From NCBI GenBank assembly GCA_025061835.1, contig JANXAC010000006.1:1-33180 (forward strand): 33,180 bases of DNA. Direction: 5' to 3'. The stretch is from Spirochaetota bacterium (GTDB lineage Bacteria; Spirochaetota; Brevinematia; DTOW01). Shown here piece by piece: positions 1 through 7,057 of the stretch. The translations under genes were made by a program, and so were the position numbers. The notes below the pieces were generated by a model. That model was not told the DNA's origin. It made no database searches and saw nothing but the letters and a program-made list of their open reading frames with translations. Position 1 is the first letter of the stretch. Every line of letters starts with the position of its first letter.

Positions 1-669
1 TAACTCACTATACCCTATCATACTATTAAATCCACTATCCCATCCTCCTATCAACCTTATGTTATTATTCGTTATCACCACCCCACTATCACTACCACTA
101 GAATTCAATCCACTACCCGGTGTGTATAAACCCGTTGTTATATATATCTCATTAACATTATAACCCCTAGCCTTGCTCAAACCTACCTGAATGCTCCTTA
201 CAGGTATAGTCTTTAATATACCATCATTAGCATCATTACCACCAGTTGATACATATACTCTAAGCACAACTATGAAACTCACAGATTGTGTTGAACTCGT
301 ATTACCAGCATTATCCACTGCATACACATACACTGTGTTAGTCCCTTCACTCAACCCACTCAAATTACTACTCCAACTACTAGTCCCACTAGCCTTTCCA
401 AATACTCCACTATTACCCAGCCTCATCCACACTTCCTTAATACTCCTCACACTACTAACCCTACCCCTAACCTCTATATCATTACTATTGTAAAACTTCC
501 CCTCCTCCGGATGTTCTATCAAAACCCTAAAATCCTTTAACTCATCATCCCTCATCATCTTCATCATGTCATCATACTCCCCAGGTAAAAAAAACAAATA
601 ACATCCCCCAACCATCAAAACAATAACTACTACCACCAAAACCACTAAAAACAATACTAACAACCTCAT
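1..669 (-). CDS. Partial lipoprotein with Ig-like and beta-helix domains
   Basis: This is an open reading frame of 223 codons that is still open at the left window edge, so the C-terminus is missing. It begins at ATG 669-667 behind a GGAGGAGG ribosome site (about 676-683). The first 22 residues are hydrophobic and end in MVGGC, a plausible lipobox with Cys23 as the lipidated residue. Residues about 49-137 look like an Ig-like fold, with the pattern GTSSWSSNLSGLSEGTNTVY followed by AVDNAGN. From about 141 the pattern VYVSTGGNDANDG and later LIGGWDSGFN resembles the start of a parallel beta-helix (DUF1565-like) surface protein. The start lies 27 nt after the stop of the barrel gene at 697-1404, so the two probably share a transcript. 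The coding strand has very few C residues. The lipoprotein call is fairly sure. The beta-helix call is family resemblance, and function is unknown. Confidence 0.75.
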   Translation of the reverse strand, partial: MRLLVLFLVVLVVVVIVLMVGGCYLFFLPGEYDDMMKMMRDDELKDFRVLIEHPEEGKFYNSNDIEVRGRVSSVRSIKEVWMRLGNSGVFGKASGTSSWSSNLSGLSEGTNTVYVYAVDNAGNTSSTQSVSFIVVLRVYVSTGGNDANDGILKTIPVRSIQVGLSKARGYNVNEIYITTGLYTPGSGLNSSGSDSGVVITNNNIRLIGGWDSGFNSMIGYSEL

Positions 670-696
670 ACTAAACCTCCTCCAAAATAACACTCA

Positions 697-1404
697 TCAA
701 AACTTCACACCAACCCCCCAATACATACCATAAGAAAAATTACTAAAACCAATCATCCCAACACCCATCCCTATATCCAAACTAACCATCCAAACACTAT
801 AATTCAAACCCAATCCCAAACCAACATTCCTAATACCACCACCATAATAACTACCATACAACTTGTTAAACAAGCCTAACTCACCCCAATCACCATCCAA
901 AAAAACATATCTCCCACCAAAACCTACCGAAACCTTGTTGTAAATCTTACCCGTAGCATCATTCACTAAAAAACTATCCCCCACCCCAAAATCTACACTC
1001 AACTCCCTACTCAACATATACCTAACACCAACTGCCAATAACCCCAAACTACCACCCCACACCTCAAACCTTAACCTCCTATCACCAAACTCAGCACCTA
1101 CTATCCTTACCTCATACTTATCCCCCACCAACTTGCCCTCTATCACCAAATCCTTCCTCTTACCCTTATCAACTAAAATGTTACCACTCGCCAGCAATCT
1201 CCTATCAGCACTATCTACCACCTCCACCGTATACTGAATACCACTTATCACATTCAATGTAGACTTAAATCCCTCCTTCACCTTACTATATACCACTTGC
1301 TTGTTCGCAACTATATCCACCTCCTTACTTATACCACCTACCACCTCAAAACTCAAACTCCCTATCCCAGATGCCTTATCATTCAATACAAAAATACTAT
1401 CCAA
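697..1404 (-). CDS. Outer-membrane beta-barrel-like protein, probably 5'-truncated
   Basis: The 235-residue reading frame has two parts. Residues about 15-105 form a beta-rich region with PEGA- or Ig-like alternation. Residues about 105-235 are Gly/Tyr/Phe-rich amphipathic strands ending in GVGVKF, the C-terminal aromatic typical of outer-membrane barrels. The start is odd. The only in-frame initiation codon near the domain start is TTG at 1404, directly after a run of six T, with at best a weak GATAGG ribosome site. A TAG closes the frame four codons upstream, and no signal peptide is visible. An outer-membrane protein should have one, so the 5' end may have been lost or a frameshift may separate it. 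Changing the T run by one base joins another frame but does not reveal a signal peptide. Coding-strand composition is strongly C-poor. It is probably co-transcribed with the lipoprotein gene downstream. Specific function unknown. Confidence 0.65.
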   Translation of the reverse strand: MDSIFVLNDKASGIGSLSFEVVGGISKEVDIVANKQVVYSKVKEGFKSTLNVISGIQYTVEVVDSADRRLLASGNILVDKGKRKDLVIEGKLVGDKYEVRIVGAEFGDRRLRFEVWGGSLGLLAVGVRYMLSRELSVDFGVGDSFLVNDATGKIYNKVSVGFGGRYVFLDGDWGELGLFNKLYGSYYGGGIRNVGLGLGLNYSVWMVSLDIGMGVGMIGFSNFSYGMYWGVGVKF

Positions 1405-1470
1405 AAAACCTATCTACTACCAAACTATACTTTGCCACTTTAATAGTAGTTCTATATAGATGTAGTATAA

Positions 1471-1860
1471 TTATTCCTCATTAAACTTTCAAGATCTAAA
1501 AGAGGGTGTTTGACGGGGGCGGCATACTCTAATGAGAGGAGGATGGTTCTGGACAGTAGGGATTTTGTTGAGAAGGTGTTGAAGGGGAGTGGGTGTAGGT
1601 GTATGAGGATAGTCTGTATGGTAGGAGTGTTGAGTTTTTAGAGTTTGTGAGAAGGTTTGGAAGGTGAAGCATCCTTTGAGGAAGGGGTGTGAGAGGGATT
1701 GTAGAGATTACAGGTATCAATACGATAGGAATAGATACAAGGTTTAGGAGGTGACAGGTCATTTCAAGATGAGTTAGGTGGTTGGAAGTGAAGGATATGA
1801 AGATGGGTAGGAGTTTGGTAGCGATAGGTGTATAATGTTTGATGGGGTAGGGGTAAAAAT
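1471..1860 (+). pseudogene. Decayed, probable IS5-like transposase C-terminal remnant
   Basis: No intact frame exists, but fragments in different forward frames resemble the end of a DDE (IS4/IS5-type) transposase. The 1471-1635 frame carries LDSRDFVEKVLKGSGC, reminiscent of the DSxxFVxxLxxxGC stretch. The next frame, from about 1635, carries CERDCRDYRYQYDRNRYKV, like the YDxxRYKxRNxVE stretch. After in-frame stops comes VVGSEGYED, which sits where RRxxTRYEK is expected. At least one frameshift and several stops separate these pieces. The strand is strongly G+T biased like the neighbouring genes. There is no clear terminal inverted repeat or target duplication. Assignment rests on motif resemblance only, and a decayed gene of another family is possible. 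Confidence 0.35.
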
Positions 1861-1962
1861 TTTTTGTTTTTGGTGTTTTTACAACACTTGCAAAGAGATA
1901 TCCTTCAGAATCACAAGTATTCACAAGCATTACATACATTTTTTGAACACACTCTTCGCCTC

Positions 1963-1991
1963 TTGATAGTTGAAATGAAAATTTTTAGAAT
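1963..1991 (+). promoter_or_regulatory. Sigma-70-type promoter of fadD
   Basis: TTGATA (1963-1968), a 17-nt spacer, then TAGAAT (1986-1991). The predicted start near 1998 gives a short leader containing the AAGGAGGT ribosome site just before ATG 2016. Confidence 0.6.
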
Positions 1992-2015
1992 ATCCTCCGA
2001 ATAAGGAGGTAAGTT

Positions 2016-3764
2016 ATGAGCATAGCAAGTGTTGAACCCGATATAAAATTCCTTAACGCCAGAGAATTCGTTGATTACATAGCAGAAAAATACCAAGACA
2101 AAAGAGCCCTTGGTATGCCTGTTTCGGAAGACAACCTTGAAGAATACATCTGGTATACTTACTCGGATATAAAGAAATACGCTCAGTGCATATCGTATTA
2201 TCTTTCAAATGTTCTCAAACTCAAGAAAGGTGATAAAGTCGCTTTAATCTCTGAAAACAGAGCGGAGTGGGGATTATGTGCGTTAGGAACCGTCTATAAT
2301 GGTTTTGTTTTAGTTCCTATGGACGTCAGAATGTCGCCGAATGAGATAAAGATGATACTTGAACATTCAGAAAGTAAGGTAGTATTCGTGTCTCAAAAGA
2401 TGTATTCAACCCTAGAGGACGAGATAAACTTTGATAACTACTATGTTATAATGATTGATGAGAAACCAAAGAAAAAGAATCAAACATCTCTTAGGAAGAT
2501 AATTGAAGAGTATTCTGACAAGGTAATAAAAAAATACAACGAAGTATCCCCGGATGACCTTTTTGAGATTGTATATACCTCTGGAACTACTGGTTTGTCA
2601 AAGGGTGTAATGTTAACTCATAGGAATATAATGTTTGAACTAACAGTATTACCACCTCTCGCTAGAATAAAGCCTACTGACAGATTGCTTTCAATACTTC
2701 CTCTTAACCATACTTATGAATCAACAGCAGGACTTTACACAGCACTACATGGAGGTACTTCAATACTATACTCACCTGCCCTCAACCCAAAGGTTGTTCT
2801 GGAATTGATCTCAAGAAACAAGATAAATAAGATGCTAGTCGTTCCACTCTTCCTAGAGAAGATAGCTGATGGTATAATAAGGAAGATAGAACGATCCGGA
2901 GTATTTTTAAAAGCTTTTGTCAAAACACTATTTGCTCTAGCCACAATATCACGAAGTATAACAAAGAACAACAAACTCAGTGGGAGATTTTTATCTCTGG
3001 TAAGGAAGAAAGCAGGTCTCTCAACTATAGAACTATTCATATCTGGTGCAGCACCACTGCCCGAAAGAGTTGCAAATCTTATGGAACTAATGGGTTTCAC
3101 TATACTTCAAGGTTATGGACTTACAGAGTGTGCTCCAGTTGCTACACTCAATCCTTATGATAAACCGAAGAACAAGTCCGTAGGAAAGCCAATCCCGGGT
3201 GTTGAAATTACCATAGACGCTCCTAACAAAGATGGTATAGGTGAAATCCTAATAAAAGGACCCAATGTTATGGTAGGATATTATAAGAACCCAACAGCTA
3301 CACAAGAAACACTTGTTAATGGATACCTCAAAACAGGAGACCTAGGATACATTGACGAAGAAGGATATGTTTATATAACTGGTAGGATAAAGAATGTTAT
3401 AGTGACTCACGGCGGGAAAAATGTTTATCCTGAAGAGATAGAAGAAAAACTTAACGAATCTCCATATATCCTTGAGAGTCTAGTAATAGGTAAAAAGATA
3501 AGCAAGGACGAAGCAATAGGTGAAGAAGTATTCGCATATATAGTTCCTGACTTCAATTACATAGAGTTTGAGAAGGAAACTCCTGCTCACAAGATTTCTT
3601 ACGAAGACATAGAAAAGATAATAGATGGCGTTGTGAAAGAACTCAATACGAAATTGCCAGATTACAAAAAGATAAAATCCTATAAGATACTAACAGAAGA
3701 ACTTCCGAAAACCTCAACCAGAAAAATAAAGAGATATTTATTCCAACAGCAAGATAGTTTATAA
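2016..3764 (+). CDS. fadD: Long-chain acyl-CoA synthetase (AMP-forming)
   Basis: This gene encodes a 582-residue ANL-superfamily adenylating enzyme. It activates a carboxylic acid, most likely a fatty acid, with ATP and joins it to CoA. The AMP-binding P-loop YTSGTTGLSKG starts at Tyr187. Further along are GYGLTECAPVATLNP (adenine-binding A5 region), YLKTGDLGYIDEEGYVYITG with the ribose-binding Asp, the hinge GRIKNVIVTHGGKNVYPEEIEE, and the C-terminal PKTSTRKIKR with the catalytic Lys. Length is usual for bacterial long-chain ligases of the FadD15/FAA1 type. Start ATG 2016 follows AAGGAGGT at ideal spacing. The next gene, an exported esterase, begins 11 nt after its stop, so the pair is probably an operon. 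Chain-length preference cannot be read from sequence. Confidence 0.9.
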   Translation: MSIASVEPDIKFLNAREFVDYIAEKYQDKRALGMPVSEDNLEEYIWYTYSDIKKYAQCISYYLSNVLKLKKGDKVALISENRAEWGLCALGTVYNGFVLVPMDVRMSPNEIKMILEHSESKVVFVSQKMYSTLEDEINFDNYYVIMIDEKPKKKNQTSLRKIIEEYSDKVIKKYNEVSPDDLFEIVYTSGTTGLSKGVMLTHRNIMFELTVLPPLARIKPTDRLLSILPLNHTYESTAGLYTALHGGTSILYSPALNPKVVLELISRNKINKMLVVPLFLEKIADGIIRKIERSGVFLKAFVKTLFALATISRSITKNNKLSGRFLSLVRKKAGLSTIELFISGAAPLPERVANLMELMGFTILQGYGLTECAPVATLNPYDKPKNKSVGKPIPGVEITIDAPNKDGIGEILIKGPNVMVGYYKNPTATQETLVNGYLKTGDLGYIDEEGYVYITGRIKNVIVTHGGKNVYPEEIEEKLNESPYILESLVIGKKISKDEAIGEEVFAYIVPDFNYIEFEKETPAHKISYEDIEKIIDGVVKELNTKLPDYKKIKSYKILTEELPKTSTRKIKRYLFQQQDSL

Positions 3765-3775
3765 GTGGTTGTACT

Positions 3776-5059
3776 ATGAAAACAAAACTAACAATACTAT
3801 TTCTTGTAGTCTGGATGAACCATATCTTTGCTAATGTGGATGAGTTTATAAGGAATTTAAGCAATATCCAAGATAGGATAGGTGCCAACACTCTTGTGAG
3901 TAATTTTCTATCAAACATTAGCCTACCAATTGTGAAAGGTGATGATATAACATTCCTTTACTTTCAATCAAGAGGTAAATCACCAGAAGGAGTTGAGATA
4001 ATACTGTTTTTGGATGGGAAGTTTTCAACTAATACTATGAGCAGAGTCGGTGCAAGTGATTTATTCATGTTTAAGACTAACTTTGGTAGCATCAAGTCCT
4101 TTGAATATGTGTTTAGAGTAATATTTTCAGAGACTTCAAGAAGGATTTTTAACGATCCTTACAATAGAGTTATATCATTCAGAAGGGATCTTGTTATGAA
4201 TAAGGTAAGTAAAGACACCAATGACAGTATGATAATAACTTACGACATAGAACCTAAAACACAGATATCTAAACTTGAAAAGAGGAAGTTATGGATATAT
4301 CTACCACCTAACTATCACTCTTCAAAGCAGTCCTATCCAGTTTTGTATATGCAGGATGGTCAGAATGTATGGGATGGTAATTCACTACCGTTTGGGGGAT
4401 GGAAGGTTAATACAATCATTGAAAAACTGGTAAATGAAGGTAAGATTGAACCAGTGATAGTGGTAGGAATAGCCAACTCTGGTGAAAGACCAAAAGAGTA
4501 TGTAGGGTTCTCAACCTTGTATGGTATGCAAGTTAGTGAAACACAAAAACAACTTGTCATTGAAAATCAGAACAAATCACTTGCTTATATGGATTTCGTT
4601 GTGAATGAGGTCATGCCTTTCGTTGAGACAAACTTTAGAGTGAAGAAAGGAAGAGATAATACTGCAGTTGCAGGTTCAAGTTTTGGTGCTGGTGTCTCTC
4701 TTTACATTGCGTTCAACCATCCCGACAAATTCGGTCTTGTAGGTTCTCTATCTGGAGGACACTATCCAACAAACTCACCACAGTTCCAGCAAAAGCCATA
4801 CAAGGTTTTTGACTACCTCATAGAACAAAAACTACCACAGAAACCTAACCTTAAGATATTCCTATCCTGTGGGACAACGGACATAGACGCTATGTTTGTA
4901 AAAGAAACAGAGAAGATGCATAACGCTTTAGTAAGTAGAGGTTGGAAGGAGAAGGAAAATCTTTACTATCTAATATCAACCAACAAGGGACATAACGAGG
5001 CAACCTGGGCTGAACAACTACCTGAAATGCTTACCTTCTTCTTCGGAAAGAAGAGATAA
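3776..5059 (+). CDS. Exported Fes/esterase-D-type alpha/beta hydrolase
   Basis: The 427-residue protein begins with a signal peptide (about residues 1-19, basic MKTK then a hydrophobic stretch ending near IFA). Residues about 20-150 form an N-terminal beta-rich region like the Ig/CBM48-type domain found in front of enterochelin-esterase-like enzymes. The hydrolase domain starts near KLWIYLPPNYH and contains YPVLYMQDGQNVWDG. The nucleophile elbow is GSSFG with Ser302. A late GTTDIDA may supply the acidic residue, and GHNEATW supplies His406. Family members cleave ester bonds in siderophores, acetylated polysaccharides or feruloyl esters, and the substrate here is unknown. Only a weak ribosome site is present, so coupling to the upstream synthetase is likely. 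It may release acids that the synthetase activates, which is inference. Confidence 0.8.
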   Translation: MKTKLTILFLVVWMNHIFANVDEFIRNLSNIQDRIGANTLVSNFLSNISLPIVKGDDITFLYFQSRGKSPEGVEIILFLDGKFSTNTMSRVGASDLFMFKTNFGSIKSFEYVFRVIFSETSRRIFNDPYNRVISFRRDLVMNKVSKDTNDSMIITYDIEPKTQISKLEKRKLWIYLPPNYHSSKQSYPVLYMQDGQNVWDGNSLPFGGWKVNTIIEKLVNEGKIEPVIVVGIANSGERPKEYVGFSTLYGMQVSETQKQLVIENQNKSLAYMDFVVNEVMPFVETNFRVKKGRDNTAVAGSSFGAGVSLYIAFNHPDKFGLVGSLSGGHYPTNSPQFQQKPYKVFDYLIEQKLPQKPNLKIFLSCGTTDIDAMFVKETEKMHNALVSRGWKEKENLYYLISTNKGHNEATWAEQLPEMLTFFFGKKR

Positions 5060-5113
5060 GGACTATCAGAAGACTTGACATAAATTATTCTATACGACGG
5101 GAATCTCTAATTT

Positions 5114-6037
5114 TTAGAATAGAGATAGTATTTCAATCAAAGCATATAGAGTAAGGAAGCCAGCTACTGTTGAAAAGAACACAGACACACCTACTGTTCT
5201 AGGTATTAGTTTGAAAAACGATGCTATTATACTAGAGTATAGTGCAGAAGGCATAGCGTACTGAAGTATAATTACTTTCAATTCCGTTCCACTTACCCCT
5301 AGTATGTATGCGATACCGAAAGCAACTATAGGAGAAACTATCAGTTTCATTAAACCCGTAATAATAACAAAATTAATAGGGATAAGTCTTATCCTAACTC
5401 TACCCAAAACAACACCTAACTGTATAAGACCTAGTATCAAAGCAGAAAAACCAACACCATAGATAGGGTCTTTCAGAAAAAAAGGTAGTTTGATATTAGC
5501 AACGGATAGTGCAATACCAACTAGGAAAACATAGATAAGCGGCAGTGAAAGAATGTTTTTTACGGATGTAAGAACATCCTTAAGGGAATTACCCCTACTA
5601 TGAACACCTCTTGAAGCAAGATAAACACAGTAGGTCTGTGTCATTATTGAAGTTATCACAAGTATGAGAGTAGCATAACTACTCGCTTTAGTGCCAAGGT
5701 AGAGTTCAATAACAGGTATTCCTATATTACCCGTGTTAGGCAAGAATGACATGATTATAAACGCATACTTTGACCTTCTAGATAGTCTCATCATTCTAGA
5801 AACCAAAGAAGACAAAAGATACATAACAATTGCTTGAATAACTAGATGAATAGTTGTTATAGCAATATTACCTAGAAGCAAATCTCCATACATATCAAAA
5901 GATCTCAATATTAGGGCGGGTGTGAGTATGTATATCGCAAGCACACTCAATTCATAAGCACCTATCTTCTTGTACCTGGATACTATGTAGGATATAACTA
6001 TAACTGCAAGGACTGGGAATAGAACCTTTAGAAACAT
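5114..6037 (-). CDS. AEC-family (auxin efflux carrier-like) transporter
   Basis: The 307-residue protein is hydrophobic throughout, with about ten membrane segments in the two five-helix halves typical of the AEC family. The conserved PNTGNIGIPVIELYLG motif lies near one third of the length, and helix-breaking YAMPSALYSSIIASFF lies near the end. Bacterial AEC proteins move organic acids such as malate, malonate or lactate, and the substrate here cannot be predicted. It starts 12 nt after the stop of the ABC ATPase gene (6050-6940) with no clear ribosome site, so it is probably translated from the same message. No ABC permease gene adjoins that ATPase. The 3' end is convergent with the esterase gene and overlaps a short imperfect inverted repeat (5103-5126). 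Confidence 0.85.
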   Translation of the reverse strand: MFLKVLFPVLAVIVISYIVSRYKKIGAYELSVLAIYILTPALILRSFDMYGDLLLGNIAITTIHLVIQAIVMYLLSSLVSRMMRLSRRSKYAFIIMSFLPNTGNIGIPVIELYLGTKASSYATLILVITSIMTQTYCVYLASRGVHSRGNSLKDVLTSVKNILSLPLIYVFLVGIALSVANIKLPFFLKDPIYGVGFSALILGLIQLGVVLGRVRIRLIPINFVIITGLMKLIVSPIVAFGIAYILGVSGTELKVIILQYAMPSALYSSIIASFFKLIPRTVGVSVFFSTVAGFLTLYALIEILSLF

Positions 6038-6049
6038 CTACGACAAAGA

Positions 6050-6940
6050 TTAAGAATACACTGACTCAACGAATATCTTCTCTATCTCTGTAGTCAGTGG
6101 TGTTATCTCAATAGGTATCATATTTTGAGATACTAGTTGTCTAACGATAGTTTCTAACTCATCCTCATTACTTACACAAACTCTTATCCCATTCGGCAGA
6201 ATAGAGATGTCTTGAAAGTCTATTTCAACTCTCTCAATCGGAGACTTTAGTTTTATAATATAATATCTTTTATCTGATGGTCTTATAGGAATATCATTAA
6301 CTATCCTACCACGATTTATTATTATTGCTCTCTGACATACATAATTAACTTCCTGTAAGATGTGTGTTGAGAGTATTATCGTTCTCTTTTCCAACTGTGA
6401 TAACGACTTTATGAGTTCTCTCACTTCAATAATCTGTATAGGGTCAAGACCGATGGTTGGTTCGTCAAGTATGAGTAGTTTAGGATTATGTATTATTGCT
6501 TGTGCTATCCCTACTCTTTGTCTATACCCCTTTGATAGATGTGATATGAGAAAATTTCTCTTCTCTTTAAGTCCAACAAGTTCTACAACCTCATCTACTC
6601 GCTTTTTTATCCTATCTTTTGGCACGTCTTTTATCTCCGCTACAAAGTAAAGGTATTCTTCAACTGAAAGTTCTGGATACAACGGTGGTTGCTCAGGAAG
6701 GTAGCCGATTATTTTCTTTATCTCATCTTTTTGTGCGATGTTGTCAAGTCCATAAACACTCACCTTTCCAGAAGTTTGCTCCATAAAGCAGGTTATGATC
6801 CTCATAGTAGTTGTTTTACCCGCACCATTCGGCCCAAGAAATCCTATTATTTCACCTTCCTCTATCTCAAACGAAACCCCATCAAGCGCTTTAAAATCAC
6901 CAAAATATTTATCAACTCCCTCAAGTTTTACCGCTACCAT
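6050..6940 (-). CDS. ABC transporter ATP-binding protein
   Basis: This 296-residue nucleotide-binding subunit has Walker A GPNGAGKT (residues 36-43), Q-loop region YLPEQPPLYPELSV, ABC signature LSKGYRQR, Walker B LLILDEP with catalytic Glu, D-loop GLDP and switch His in STH. The last roughly 80 residues form a small regulatory domain ending in a TTEIEKIFVE motif common in export-type ATPases of the DrrA/GldA/NatA class. These normally pair with a six-helix ABC-2 permease. None is adjacent here, and the next gene encodes an AEC carrier. Start ATG 6940 has an AGAGGA ribosome site. A TTTAGA-N18-TATAAT promoter (6962-6991) lies just upstream, divergent from that of glyS. Confidence 0.9.
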   Translation of the reverse strand: MVAVKLEGVDKYFGDFKALDGVSFEIEEGEIIGFLGPNGAGKTTTMRIITCFMEQTSGKVSVYGLDNIAQKDEIKKIIGYLPEQPPLYPELSVEEYLYFVAEIKDVPKDRIKKRVDEVVELVGLKEKRNFLISHLSKGYRQRVGIAQAIIHNPKLLILDEPTIGLDPIQIIEVRELIKSLSQLEKRTIILSTHILQEVNYVCQRAIIINRGRIVNDIPIRPSDKRYYIIKLKSPIERVEIDFQDISILPNGIRVCVSNEDELETIVRQLVSQNMIPIEITPLTTEIEKIFVESVYS

Positions 6941-6961
6941 CTTGTCCTCTACACCGTAAGG

Positions 6962-6991
6962 ATTATAAATAAGTTAAACTATGTTTCTAAA
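6962..6991 (-). promoter_or_regulatory. Promoter of ABC ATPase/AEC operon
   Basis: On the minus strand there is TTTAGA (6991-6986), an 18-nt spacer and a consensus TATAAT (6967-6962), about 20 nt before ATG 6940. The -10 box is perfect and the -35 box is weak. Confidence 0.5.
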
Positions 6992-7004
6992 CTTATCAAA
7001 CACT

Positions 7005-7034
7005 TTGAAAGGATGTAAAAGAGACTTTGATAAT
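7005..7034 (+). promoter_or_regulatory. Promoter of glyS
   Basis: TTGAAA (7005-7010), an 18-nt spacer and GATAAT (7029-7034). The expected transcription start near 7041 leaves a leader of about 17 nt before ATG 7058. Confidence 0.55.
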
Positions 7035-7057
7035 TAAGGTCTAGTTTGGAGTTTGAG

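Larger units (their letters stand above)
1405..2015. other. Gene-poor spacer holding the fossil and fadD promoter
   Basis: This 611-base spacer separates the minus-strand barrel gene from the plus-strand acyl-CoA synthetase. It contains the transposase-like fossil and, at its right end, the promoter of the synthetase gene. A long antisense reading frame across it is low-complexity and is judged spurious. The base-composition skew changes side near 1405-1490. Minus-strand text to the left and plus-strand text to the right are both C-poor. Confidence 0.6.

Noticed and set aside
191-493. Plus-strand open frame of 100 codons
   Set aside because: It is antisense to the lipoprotein gene, which has a lipobox, ribosome site and recognisable domains. 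The Leu/Thr/Ser-rich product is a shadow.
1-1404. Diversity-generating retroelement as the cause of the biased composition
   Set aside because: No reverse transcriptase, template repeat or adenine-specific variation is visible, and the bias covers whole genes rather than a short variable region.
1529-1939. Minus-strand open frame of 136 codons
   Set aside because: Low-complexity Pro/Ser/Thr/Leu-rich product created by reading the antisense of a C-poor strand. It has no ribosome site, and the forward strand carries the transposase-like fragments.
5103-5126. Inverted repeat ATCTCTA/TAGAGAT at the convergent esterase/AEC ends as a terminator
   Set aside because: The stem is AT-rich with a bulge and no T-tract follows on either strand.
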